A stretch of 64,000 bases of DNA from Pelagadaptatus sp034112445 (GTDB lineage Bacteria; Pseudomonadota; Gammaproteobacteria; Pseudomonadales; Cellvibrionaceae): positions 62,001-126,000 of the forward strand of contig JAWUVI010000009.1 of NCBI GenBank assembly GCA_034112445.1. Direction: 5' to 3'. Position 1 is the stretch's first letter, and each line of letters begins with the position of its first letter. This document shows, in pieces, positions 33,952 to 42,734 of the stretch. The position numbers were made by a program, and so were the translations under genes. The notes under the pieces were generated by a model that had not been told where the DNA came from, ran no database searches, and was given only the letters and a program-made list of their open reading frames with translations.

Positions 33952-35741
33952 TTAGGTTGTTGGCGAGAGTTTTATTGTTGTTGGCGAGAGCTTTATTGTT
34001 GTGGACGAGAGCTTTACTGTTGTTGACGACAGTCTTATTCATGTTAGCTCAGAACTCGCTTGTTCAAGCCGAAGCTTATCGCAGTAAAGTCTTCATCGAT
34101 CCCACTAAAAAGCTGAACGAAGCGGTAAGTTTATCCATTGAGGATTTGGAAAATCAGCTTGGAAGCCTACCAAATGATTATGCCCAATCAAGTGCTGGCC
34201 GGCATTTGGCGCGTCACTATGTACAGGAAAAACAATACTCCAAAGCTATCGTTTATTATCAAACGGCTATGCAGGCTGGGGGTTTATCGAGCCTTGCCAA
34301 TCAAGAAATGCAACAAGAGTTGGCGACGGTTTATATGTTGCAAGGTGACTACAGTGGCGCCTTAAGTACGCTAACAAAATTACAGCGTAGCCTTACTCAT
34401 CCCAGCAACGAGTTTTTTCTTTTGCTCGCTCAAGCACAATATAAAACGGGCGATTATTTAGCTTTAGCGCCAACGTTAGAACATCTATTAATAGACTCTT
34501 CTGCATTAACCGCCGTTCAGCTTAAGCAGCTTGTGGCGATCAGTTATGGCAGCGGCGATTATCGTCAGTGTGAAGTGATTTTGCGTTTGTTGATTGATAG
34601 AGCGCCTTCTGATGTTGGCAATTGGCAACAATTGGTGTCAGTTTATCTCGTGCAGAAAAAATCAATCTCAGCACTCAATGTTTTGTCGTTAGCAAAAGAA
34701 AAGCAGTTGCCGTTGCGAGCCCAAGATATTTTACTCTTGGCAAATTTATACGCCAGCACCAATGCCGCTGAAAAAGGCGCCAGAGTGTTGGATGAATCAC
34801 TAGCGGCTGGCGAGTTAGAACAGTCAGGGGATAATTACCATCAACTATTTCAGTATTGGTTGTTGGCTCGAGAAAAAAATAAAGCCACGGCCGCTTTAAA
34901 AAAATCGGTAGCTTTAAAGCGCAACATGGATTCCTTTTTGCAGCTGGCTCGACTGCAAATGGAACAAGAATTATGGTCCGATATGCAGCAAACATTACTG
35001 CAGGCTTGCTCTCAAGTATTGGATGACCGTTACGTTGGGCGGACCAATTTATTATTGGGCATCAGTCAGCTTAAACAGGGTAGTGAACAACAGGCTCGCA
35101 GTTCTTTTATTAATGCCAGTCTCATGGGGGGGCGCAGTGAAAAAGCCAATCAATGGTTGGGTTACATGAATGCCGCTCCAGCTACCGAATCTGAGATGAG
35201 AGAAATTACTGGGCCGTGCCATCCGCTAGAAAGATCCATGCGTTATGCGGGCGTACGACCTGACGTGAAAACTGACGTACAGTCACCGACAAACCTTAAT
35301 GTTAAAACGGTCAAGAAGCTACGTTTCTATTCAACCTCAGCGGTTGTTGATGTAAAGGATATGACGTCACAATTACGTTCTTTATTAGTGCCTATGGGTA
35401 TTAATATTGTTCGTGGAGGGGGCAGTATTGATGGCGCTTTACACCTGCTCTTTGAGGGTGAAAATAGCTTTAGTGAAGGCAAGTTAACCATGAAAGCGGG
35501 ATTTCCCATTCGGGGTAATCCGCCATCAAAAGCACGCTATAGATCGACGGTATTAGAATCGTTTAAATGTGTTTATCTTGAATACTCCGGCGAGCCACAA
35601 GGCATTCGTCAAGCTTGGGAAACGCTATACCAAGACGCCATAAGTGCGGGTTACGAGCTGTCGGGCACGAGCCGTCAAATAATTAATAAAGGCGATGGTT
35701 CTAACAATATGAACACTGAACTTCAGCTTGGTATTATGTAA
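33948..35741 (+). CDS. TPR-repeat periplasmic protein of the TonB/TtpC cluster
   Basis: A 597-aa exported protein. Its signal peptide (about 1-40) is built of four seven-residue repeats (LLARVLL, LLARALL, LWTRALL, LLTTVLF). Tetratricopeptide-like helical repeats follow (about 80-430: YVQEKQYSKAIVYYQTAM, YMLQGDYSGALSTLTKLQ, GVRPDV is after them), and a C-terminal region (about 445-590) with a TonB-like beta pattern. The start at 33948 overlaps the tonB stop by four bases (ATGA) and is preferred over an ATG at 33906. TPR proteins close TonB2/TtpC clusters in marine gammaproteobacteria and may scaffold the complex. Confidence 0.83.
   Translation: MIRLLARVLLLLARALLLWTRALLLLTTVLFMLAQNSLVQAEAYRSKVFIDPTKKLNEAVSLSIEDLENQLGSLPNDYAQSSAGRHLARHYVQEKQYSKAIVYYQTAMQAGGLSSLANQEMQQELATVYMLQGDYSGALSTLTKLQRSLTHPSNEFFLLLAQAQYKTGDYLALAPTLEHLLIDSSALTAVQLKQLVAISYGSGDYRQCEVILRLLIDRAPSDVGNWQQLVSVYLVQKKSISALNVLSLAKEKQLPLRAQDILLLANLYASTNAAEKGARVLDESLAAGELEQSGDNYHQLFQYWLLAREKNKATAALKKSVALKRNMDSFLQLARLQMEQELWSDMQQTLLQACSQVLDDRYVGRTNLLLGISQLKQGSEQQARSSFINASLMGGRSEKANQWLGYMNAAPATESEMREITGPCHPLERSMRYAGVRPDVKTDVQSPTNLNVKTVKKLRFYSTSAVVDVKDMTSQLRSLLVPMGINIVRGGGSIDGALHLLFEGENSFSEGKLTMKAGFPIRGNPPSKARYRSTVLESFKCVYLEYSGEPQGIRQAWETLYQDAISAGYELSGTSRQIINKGDGSNNMNTELQLGIM
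33957..34040. repeat. In-frame tandem repeat, 21-bp unit x4, encoding the signal peptide of the TPR protein
   Basis: Four phased 21-bp copies (33957-33977, 33978-33998, 33999-34019, 34020-34040), each starting TTGTTGGCGAGAG or a near variant, encode seven residues apiece and make up most of the hydrophobic signal. Copies 1 and 2 differ at one base; later ones drift. Confidence 0.92.
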
Positions 35742-35782
35742 GAATTGAAGTTGTCCGCAAACAAATCATTGTTGGAATCATT

Positions 35783-36769
35783 ATGTTGTTATCCGTTCTC
35801 GATCAGTCGCCTATCCGCCAAGGCGGTTCTGCGCATCAAGCCTTTCAAGAAACCTTAGAGTTAGCTCGTTATGTTGAATCGTTGGGATATCATCGGTTTT
35901 GGGTGTCAGAGCATCACAGTACGGATGCCTTGGCAGGAAGTACTCCAGAGGTTTTGTTAGCGGCTATTGGCCAGCATACAAACCGTATTCGTATTGGCAG
36001 TGGCGGTATTATGTTGCCTCATTACAGCCCATATAAAGTAGCGGAAATTGCTTCTACTTTAGAAGCGTTATTTCCTGGGCGTATGGATATTGGTGTAGGC
36101 CGCGCACCCGGTACTGATATGGTGTCGGCGCGGGCTTTATCCATTGATGGTAAGGTGCGTTTTGATCAATTTCCTCAGCAAGTTGACGCACTGCTTAAAA
36201 TGCTTAACGACGAATCCTATCGGCCCAGCGTTAACCCTCGGCCAGAATCTGCGCCACCTGTGTGGATGCTTGGTTCTAGTTCTGACAGTGCTATTTTAGC
36301 GGGGCAAAAAGGTCTGCCGTATAATTTTGCTTTATTCATTAATCCGCAGATGGATGCCAAAATTTTTGACTATTATCGGCAGCAATTTAAACCCTCTGCG
36401 CTTCAAAAAAAGCCCTACACCTGTTTAACGGTTAACGTTATTTGCGCCGATTCTGAAACCGAAGCAAAGCGTATTGCCCGCAGCCGAGAGATTTCATTTT
36501 TACGTTTTGTTACAGGGCAGGGCGATAGCCGATTGTGCACGCCAGAAGAAGCGAATAGTTTGGTGCTAGGGCCTCAAGAACAAGCGTTTATTCATGAGCG
36601 CGGTTTGAATGCAGCGGTGGGAACGCCGGAACAAGTTAGAGAAAAGTTGTTTGATTTAGCCGCCAAGTTTGGTGCCGATGAATTAATGACGGTAACCATT
36701 ACTCACGACTTTGAAGCGCGTAAACGCTCTTATAAATTATTGGCCGATGCGTTTCAATTAAAGCCATAG
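35783..36769 (+). CDS. Luciferase-like flavin-dependent monooxygenase (YhbW/MsnO8 type)
   Basis: A 328-aa TIM-barrel protein of the bacterial luciferase-like superfamily. It opens LSVLDQSPIRQGGSAHQAF, then has GYHRFWVSEHHS, RIRIGSGGIMLPHYSPYKVAE and FPGRMDIGVGRAPGTD, the standard set of LLM class flavin oxidoreductases of the MsnO8/YhbW group. These enzymes use reduced FMN supplied by a partner reductase; substrates are mostly unknown. No reductase gene is adjacent. ATG 35783 is 41 bp after the Ton cluster. The following 190 bp show no feature I can support. Confidence 0.88.
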   Translation: MLLSVLDQSPIRQGGSAHQAFQETLELARYVESLGYHRFWVSEHHSTDALAGSTPEVLLAAIGQHTNRIRIGSGGIMLPHYSPYKVAEIASTLEALFPGRMDIGVGRAPGTDMVSARALSIDGKVRFDQFPQQVDALLKMLNDESYRPSVNPRPESAPPVWMLGSSSDSAILAGQKGLPYNFALFINPQMDAKIFDYYRQQFKPSALQKKPYTCLTVNVICADSETEAKRIARSREISFLRFVTGQGDSRLCTPEEANSLVLGPQEQAFIHERGLNAAVGTPEQVREKLFDLAAKFGADELMTVTITHDFEARKRSYKLLADAFQLKP

Positions 36770-36956
36770 GGATTCTTAAATTCAGATCTATTATAAAGTG
36801 ATTGTTAGCAGACATTCATATTTCAGTTTTACACTGGTCTGTCCCTGATAGACATCGGCTGAACAGATGTACCCAGCGACGCAGATTAGACATGAAGGCG
36901 CCACACGCCAGCTGCCCCTAATTCATTTCCTGCGACCACAGGCAGCTAGTGCCAAG

Positions 36957-37217
36957 CTACCTCCCATTGATGATGACGACGCCAGCCTGATGACCCTGGC
37001 CGATGTGCAGGAGGTGTTTACCTTGCTGTTTGAACTGATGAGCGGTCGGCGGATATCGATGATCAATACGAATCTGTTTAAGCTTGTCGAGCACATAGCG
37101 CTCAACGGCAATCTGCGCTGTTTCTTGAACCCCTGTTTGAGCAAGTGAAGGCGCGGACAAAACCACAAGCATCAGCATAACCCTGGATAATATACGACAC
37201 ATTATGATGCGAGGCAT
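36957..37217 (-). CDS. Small secreted hypothetical protein downstream of the aspartokinase gene
   Basis: A possible 86-aa protein whose first ~27 residues look like a signal peptide (VMLMLVVLSAPSLAQ), followed by VQETAQIAVERYVLDKLKQI and a histidine-rich tail. It overlaps the 3' end of the aspartokinase gene by 16 bp on the same strand. I do not recognise a family. The opposite strand also carries a 93-codon open frame (36867-37148), so coding status is uncertain. The tail resembles the start of a longer periplasmic protein, and this could be a truncated remnant. Bases 36770-36956 hold nothing else I can name. Confidence 0.3.
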   Translation of the reverse strand: MPRIIMCRILSRVMLMLVVLSAPSLAQTGVQETAQIAVERYVLDKLKQIRIDHRYPPTAHQFKQQGKHLLHIGQGHQAGVVIINGR

Positions 37218-38632
37218 ATCGCCCGTCCATGGTCATGAACCTCGACTAGTGCTGCATGCAGGCTCTTAACCGTTGCTTCATAATCCGATTCACTCACGAT
37301 AAACTGCATATCAACCTGACGCATTGACTGATGCACCGCGAGCACACTGATATTATTGCGGGCAACGGCCTGCACCGCCTTCGCCAAAATGCCTGGTATT
37401 TGCATATCACTACCAATGGCTGAAACAATCGCCACCTTCCGCTGATTGAGCTCTGCTCCGGGAAAGCGCTCTTCAACAGCAGTCTGAATGCGCTTTACTG
37501 TTTTCAAGTTGGTGGCTAAAAAGTGCGTTATCGTATTGGCGTTAATATCTTTGGAAATAATATGGGCTTTGAAGCGCTTAATGATCGCCAGCACCTCAGA
37601 ATCATAGTCATGAACGCTACCGGCCATGTCCTGATCAAATAGCTCCAGTGCATAAATGCCTTTACAGCCAGCGATAATTTCCACACTGGGAACATTACTT
37701 ACATAGTCGCAGGTGATTAATGTGCCTGTGTGTTCCGGCTCAAAGGTATTTTTAACGCGAAGGGGAATATTGTTTTGTCTTAGGCCCTTGGCCGCTTTGG
37801 GGTGGATGGCCTCCATTCCTAGATTGGCGAGCTGATCGGCAACATCGTAATTGGTTCGGCCGATGGGAACCGCATTGTCTTCACCGACTAGACGCGGATC
37901 TGCGCTACTGAGGTGGAACTCTTTATGAATGACCGCCTCCATAGCTCGGGTTAAAACTGCCAAACGACTAAATGTCATCTCGCTATAACCACGATCGAAC
38001 GAGGTCATCAAACCGGCAGCGCTATGGGCGTAACCGGAGACAATCGGAAGCTGCTTATTGAGATCAATATTAGCAAAAGCTTCTCGAATGCGTTCATCCA
38101 AGGATATATGCTTATTTGTGCGCCAGCCTGTTAGGTCTACAAAGCATGCATTGACACCATCTCGTTGCAATAACTTAGCAGTGTTCCAAGCGCTGTGAGC
38201 TTCACCAATACTGGCCAGCATCTCTCTAACGGTTGCCAAATGGGACTCTAGGGAAAAGTGCCCATGTTGACAAAGGCTCTGTAAATCCAACAAACATTGC
38301 CTAGCGTCTTCCAGTCGCTCATCCAGAAAACTATTCGCCTGCTGGAGTAGCTCGCCATCATCAAACAACCGCTGATTAATCTTGCGTAATTCGGTTGTCA
38401 GTTCTTCCAATTTTTCAGACCAACTATGGTCTTCCATACCACTGGCAAACAAACCATAGACACCAGGCTGACCACTTTTTTTATGTTCCAGCAGTTGGTC
38501 GGTAATACCACCATAAGCTGAAACGACGAACACACGTTGGTAGAGATTTCTTCCGTCTCTAATAATGATGTTGTCTCGAACCGACGAATAATCACTCATC
38601 GATGTGCCGCCAATTTTTTCAATCGTATGCAT
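37202..38632 (-). CDS. ask: Aspartate kinase, ectoine-pathway type (Ask_Ect)
   Basis: A 476-aa aspartokinase that phosphorylates L-aspartate, the entry to ectoine and aspartate-family amino acids. The amino-acid kinase domain (about 1-310) opens HTIEKIGGTSMSDYSSV and includes RVFVVSAYGG, EHKKSGQPGVYGLFA, YSEMTFSRLAVL and HKEFHLSSADP. Two C-terminal ACT regions follow (IVSAIGSDMQIPGILAKAV, ISVLAVHQSMRQVDMQF). These are hallmarks of the Ask_Ect branch found with ectABC in halophilic bacteria. No ectA, ectB or ectC is in this window. Its start overlaps an opposite-strand ORF at a palindromic ATGCAT. Sparse flanks suggest a displaced cluster fragment. Confidence 0.9.
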   Translation of the reverse strand: MHTIEKIGGTSMSDYSSVRDNIIIRDGRNLYQRVFVVSAYGGITDQLLEHKKSGQPGVYGLFASGMEDHSWSEKLEELTTELRKINQRLFDDGELLQQANSFLDERLEDARQCLLDLQSLCQHGHFSLESHLATVREMLASIGEAHSAWNTAKLLQRDGVNACFVDLTGWRTNKHISLDERIREAFANIDLNKQLPIVSGYAHSAAGLMTSFDRGYSEMTFSRLAVLTRAMEAVIHKEFHLSSADPRLVGEDNAVPIGRTNYDVADQLANLGMEAIHPKAAKGLRQNNIPLRVKNTFEPEHTGTLITCDYVSNVPSVEIIAGCKGIYALELFDQDMAGSVHDYDSEVLAIIKRFKAHIISKDINANTITHFLATNLKTVKRIQTAVEERFPGAELNQRKVAIVSAIGSDMQIPGILAKAVQAVARNNISVLAVHQSMRQVDMQFIVSESDYEATVKSLHAALVEVHDHGRAICLAS

Positions 38633-39324
38633 TATTTTCTGTTAGTCCTGTTTTTAGTCTTTATTGTCGGCAAAACCCACGCACAAACGAGTACAGCTTT
38701 TAATCGAGCAGTGGGGGTATCACAGTCGCATCGATCGCACTTAACTTTTCCAGACAAGCACCAGACGGTAGCCATTTTCTTGCTTTTTTAGTGAGGCGAT
38801 GTGGTGGTTCTCCGGCGCGCTTACCTAACATACGACATATTGCTTGTGCTGATCCAGGAATCAGCACCAAGGAGCCGTTGTTGCCAAATTTTTTCGTTAA
38901 GCATGATCGACCTACTCATGATGACTTAATTAGATTGTACTCTAAATAAATATCATAGTGATGTTTGTAATTAAAGGCCGTATTACGGCGCGAAATCTGG
39001 AATATTATCAGTAATTGCTTAGAGCACGAAACATTGTACGCTAAATAATATTTTTGCTCCAGAGCAAACGGCTGTGCTAGATGTTGAATGTCTGCTTAGA
39101 CACTAAAGTCGAAGTCATAGCTTCGGGTGAATCAAGGCTGTTTGCCGTCTGGCGACTGACCGCTTATGCTGAATGTAAGAAAAAATATCATCTGGGTCCG
39201 TGGCTAGCCACAGAGACGGAATAGATATACCCAGTCTATTGGAATTTTTACCTTGCAAGCCGATGAGTTTCCATAGATAAACTGTTAGTCATAGCAAGCA
39301 CACTATTACTCGAGACCATTCAGC
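38633..39324. other. 690-bp stretch without a supported gene
   Basis: Upstream of ask and of the DUF1704 gene. It holds only short frames: a plus-strand one of up to 84 codons (38537-38791) with a hydrophobic start at codon 31, a 47-codon one at 39081-39224 without a ribosome site, and minus-strand fragments. Two copies of ATTGTAC(T/G)CTAAATAA lie about 100 bp apart (38934 and 39034), and the 12-bp palindrome GTGGCTAGCCAC is at about 39203. The stretch may hold divergent promoters and gene remnants. I found no trace of ectC. Confidence 0.5.
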
Positions 39325-40479
39325 ATGAATATAGGTGAACCAAATAACACTATCATAGACCCTGCCGTGGTTGAGTTGGATTGTAAGTTGTTTGAAATCG
39401 TCAACAATATTGATATTTTGGATGCGGTTGCACCGATTAATTACGCGCAAGAACGCAGCACATTTTTGGATTTACATTATTCCAAAAACCCCGAATATAC
39501 ATACCGTAATCACGATCTTGATCCTTTTGCTCTTAAGCGTAAGTTATTTGCCTTACCGTTAGAAGTGATACAGGACGAAGATTTACATAGTCTTTATGAA
39601 GGCGTAATCAACTCCTACGTTGATAAGGTTGATCAGTTTTCCTCGATTGGAACCTCCAAATTTTTATACGATTCTTTACGTTATTATGGTGAGCCTTCAG
39701 AAAAAGATATTCGCAATGCTCATTTCATTTTGCATCTGCCCACGGATGCTGACAGTCAAGATGACACACTCATAAGCAGCACAGAGATACAGGCTATTCT
39801 CGAAAACTTCGGTCAACAGCAAGGCTATGAATATCAAATAAAGCTAGATGATAATATGATTGCCAATGCATTGGTTTCGGGAACCACCATTAAAATTAAT
39901 TCATCGGCTCAGGTAAGTACCACAGAGGCGCATGCCCTTGCACACCATGAACTAGGCGTGCACTTATTAACAACGTTAAATGCCCGTAGCCAGCCTCTTA
40001 AGATCTTTTCTATGGGTTGTCCTGTTAACACTCTTACCCAAGAAGGTTTGGCAATATTAAGTGAATTCTTGGCGGGGCATATGTCTGTTTCACGATTGCG
40101 AATACTTGCTTTAAGGGTTTTAGCGGTTAAGTCCATGATTCAAGAAAAGGATTTCCGCACCACATTCATGTATTTAAAAGAACAATACCAAGTTCCTGAT
40201 CAGCAGGCCTTTACCATCACAACTCGGGTGTATCGTGGTGGTGGTTTTACTAAAGATTATGTTTACTTACAGGGATTTCATCAAATGCTCAATTTGTATG
40301 AAACGGCTTACAATTTTAATCACCTACTGGTGGGTAAAACCTCGGTCGAATACCTACCTGCAATCTCACGATTGATTGATAAAGGTTGGGTTGTTGCACC
40401 GAAATACATAACTCCCGCTTTTATCAGTCCGGTGCCACGAGACAAAATCCAAGGTTTTATCGCCCACGCGATTAAATGA
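39325..40479 (+). CDS. DUF1704 / QEGLA-motif protein, MATCAP-like zinc peptidase family
   Basis: A 384-aa protein annotated elsewhere as flavohemoglobin expression-modulating QEGLA motif protein. It contains HELGVH (residues 208-213, an HExxxH zinc motif) and, 30 residues on, TQEGLAILSEFLAG with E240 as the likely third ligand. The family (DUF1704, KIAA0895) includes eukaryotic MATCAP, shown to be a tyrosine carboxypeptidase acting on tubulin, so a metallopeptidase role is plausible in bacteria. There is no signal peptide, so it is presumably cytosolic. It stands alone, without the glutathione-synthase-like or N-formylglutamate-amidohydrolase-like neighbours often seen beside it. Confidence 0.87.
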   Translation: MNIGEPNNTIIDPAVVELDCKLFEIVNNIDILDAVAPINYAQERSTFLDLHYSKNPEYTYRNHDLDPFALKRKLFALPLEVIQDEDLHSLYEGVINSYVDKVDQFSSIGTSKFLYDSLRYYGEPSEKDIRNAHFILHLPTDADSQDDTLISSTEIQAILENFGQQQGYEYQIKLDDNMIANALVSGTTIKINSSAQVSTTEAHALAHHELGVHLLTTLNARSQPLKIFSMGCPVNTLTQEGLAILSEFLAGHMSVSRLRILALRVLAVKSMIQEKDFRTTFMYLKEQYQVPDQQAFTITTRVYRGGGFTKDYVYLQGFHQMLNLYETAYNFNHLLVGKTSVEYLPAISRLIDKGWVVAPKYITPAFISPVPRDKIQGFIAHAIK

Positions 40480-40693
40480 AATGGCATGGATGTCATAGAG
40501 TTACGGGTATATTCAAGATAAGGCTAACAAGGCAAGCTTTGAAGTTCTATGTCTGCGACGTTAATGTCCGCTTTGTATAAATTCTTAATATACTGCCATG
40601 TCTCAAGTTGGCTGCACACAACTGACAAGCTAACCTTCTCATTACTGCCAGATTGCGGCCAAACCGACTGTATTATTATCCCAGCAACATAGG

Positions 40694-42718
40694 TCAATGG
40701 TTGAGATGATGATCCGCTAGCTCTCTAGATTTATAGGCTTCCTGTAACACATAAAAAGCTTGTTTCTTTTCACCCTTTTCACTGACTAAGCCTTTGCGGT
40801 TGTAGTAATTTTGTATTCCACCTAATGGCCGCATGGAACTGCGAAAATCACGTAATACCCACGGGCTTATACCGACTAAATTCTTAGCGCGTTTTAACAT
40901 GCTGAATTGGGTTTTATACACCATGCTTTGGTATTCTTCAGACCAAATGGTGAGTTCTTCAGCGTGTAAACCGTATTTTGCTCCGGCACCCATTTCACTG
41001 ATGATCATGGGCTTGTCCTGAACCGCAGAAATAACCAGTTCATCCATTAACTTAAGCATTTCTAAGCGTACATCTTTTTCATCAAAAGGATAGAGACGCG
41101 GTAAAAATGCGGAGTAATACCAACCAAAATATTGATTTATAGACAGTATGTCGACCACCTCTCCAAGTGGGTCATCAAGATCAAAGCTAATGTCTTTATA
41201 AGGATCCCAATTCCCCAGTTTTTCTGAGTTATTGAGAAGGAACAGTTTAAAGGGGCCGATTTCTTTACGGACAGCGGCTTTTGTTGTTTCACTGATTGAG
41301 TTAGAAGCCAGCAATCGGCGTACAAGATGTATCATGACGTTAGCGAAGTCGCCTGAATCACTGATTAAAGCGGCGCTTAATAAACGGCTGTCATCAAATT
41401 CACGTACAGTTTGAGCAAGGTCAGTTAAAAAATCTAATCGCTCTGAGGTGTCCGGTGTTTCATTAGCGATAGACCAAATGATCGTGCTGGCGCGATTTTG
41501 ATCACGCATCATCAGTTCCATCATGTGACGTTCGGCTGTATCGAGCGTCTCTTGATTTTGCCAATCCATAGCCCAGTAAACTGGAATTTCTGACCACGTC
41601 ATAATGCCGGCTTCATCGGCCGCACGGACCATAGCGGCATCGTGAGGGTAGTGAGCCAGCCGTAAAAAATTAACCCCAAGCTCTTTGGCTAAATTGATCA
41701 TGGCACGTGCATCTTTTTTACCAAAAGATTTACCTTCATGCAGGATTGATTCCTCGTGCATAGAAATGCCTTGTAGGAAAATAGATTTACCGTTGAGTAG
41801 AATTTTATCGTTCTCTGAACTGAGAGTGCGAAAGCCTATACGGTCGGTAATTGCATCGTCGCCGGTATGAATTTTAACGTCGTACAATTTTGGTGATTGA
41901 GGTGACCAGAGTTCAACGTTGGCATTAAAATCAAACGCCGCATAACCTGAGTCGTCGGTTTTAATTTCATGATTGAAATCTAATTCCGGTATTGAAACGG
42001 TAACGTCTGTATTGTTGCTAACTCCGGCTAGTTGTACCCAGCCCTTGATGTTTTTAGTTTCTAAGTCAGTTAATTCTATACGAAAACTGTGTACGTACTC
42101 TGAGGGGACATTGAGTAAGGTGACGTCACGAGTAATGCCGCCATAATTCCACCAATCGGTTTCACGAGTTGGAACGGTTTGTTTGTTTAAAAGGTTGGTG
42201 ACTTTAACCACCAAAGAGTTTTTACCCGTGGATATTTGATCGGACACATCAAAACTAAAGGGCGTATAACCACCTTTGTGTTCACCAACAAACTGACCAT
42301 TCACAAATACTTTAGCGTGATAGTTCACTGCGCCAAAATGCAGTAAATGTTTGCCTGTAGCTTGTTCACTGATATCAAACTTGGTGCGGTACCAAACGAT
42401 ACCTTCATAAAAAAACAGCTTTTCAATCTGCGTGTGCCAGTCGCCGGGAACTTCAATATCCATACCAGTATCAAAGCTGTACTCGACCAACTCTAAAGAA
42501 TTTTTAGGTTGTCGATCTTTAAAATAACCGTCTACGGCCAAGGCGTCGGTAGTGGCACTATCGCCCATGCTTAACGGGTCAACTATGGCTTTCCAAGTGC
42601 CGGCAAGAGAAACGTGGTCGCGCATATCAGGAGCCATGATGGCGAAATTTAATGAGTCTTTGCTGGCGAAACTTAAGCTGCACAACACGCTTAATAAAAG
42701 GCCAAAAGTTATTTTCAT
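40694..42718 (-). CDS. Exported glycoside hydrolase family 2 protein (beta-glucuronidase/galactosidase-like)
   Basis: A 674-aa exported GH2 protein. After a signal peptide (about 1-18) come a jelly-roll sugar-binding domain (VPGDWHTQ, GIVWYRTKF, AKVFVNGQFVGEHKGGYTPF), an Ig-like domain and a TIM barrel. The acid/base is E420 in WSIANE and the nucleophile E575 in ISEMGAGA. An insertion of roughly 60 residues (about 455-520) between the NE motif and SINQYFGWY is unusual. Start 42718 is preferred over 42751 because AAGGA lies about 8 bases upstream and the signal peptide begins there. It lies 16 bp after the MMPL gene, implying cotranscription. Substrate undetermined. Confidence 0.87.
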   Translation of the reverse strand: MKITFGLLLSVLCSLSFASKDSLNFAIMAPDMRDHVSLAGTWKAIVDPLSMGDSATTDALAVDGYFKDRQPKNSLELVEYSFDTGMDIEVPGDWHTQIEKLFFYEGIVWYRTKFDISEQATGKHLLHFGAVNYHAKVFVNGQFVGEHKGGYTPFSFDVSDQISTGKNSLVVKVTNLLNKQTVPTRETDWWNYGGITRDVTLLNVPSEYVHSFRIELTDLETKNIKGWVQLAGVSNNTDVTVSIPELDFNHEIKTDDSGYAAFDFNANVELWSPQSPKLYDVKIHTGDDAITDRIGFRTLSSENDKILLNGKSIFLQGISMHEESILHEGKSFGKKDARAMINLAKELGVNFLRLAHYPHDAAMVRAADEAGIMTWSEIPVYWAMDWQNQETLDTAERHMMELMMRDQNRASTIIWSIANETPDTSERLDFLTDLAQTVREFDDSRLLSAALISDSGDFANVMIHLVRRLLASNSISETTKAAVRKEIGPFKLFLLNNSEKLGNWDPYKDISFDLDDPLGEVVDILSINQYFGWYYSAFLPRLYPFDEKDVRLEMLKLMDELVISAVQDKPMIISEMGAGAKYGLHAEELTIWSEEYQSMVYKTQFSMLKRAKNLVGISPWVLRDFRSSMRPLGGIQNYYNRKGLVSEKGEKKQAFYVLQEAYKSRELADHHLNH

Positions 42719-42734
42719 CGGGTTATCCTTATTA

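Noticed and set aside
36867..37148. Plus-strand 93-codon frame opposite the small secreted protein candidate
   Set aside because: No ribosome site, no signal and no known motif; a shadow of the opposite strand is as likely.
38537..38791. Plus-strand 84-codon frame with a signal-like MHYFLLVLFLVFIV start at codon 31
   Set aside because: Overlaps the ask start on the other strand, lacks a ribosome site and has no recognisable mature domain.
38640..38930. Remnant of ectC upstream of ask on the minus strand
   Set aside because: Translations of the minus strand gave no EctC-like motif, only short frames.
39081..39224. 47-codon frame (MLNVCLDTKVEVIASGE...)
   Set aside because: A stop codon immediately precedes it, no ribosome site is visible and no family is recognised.
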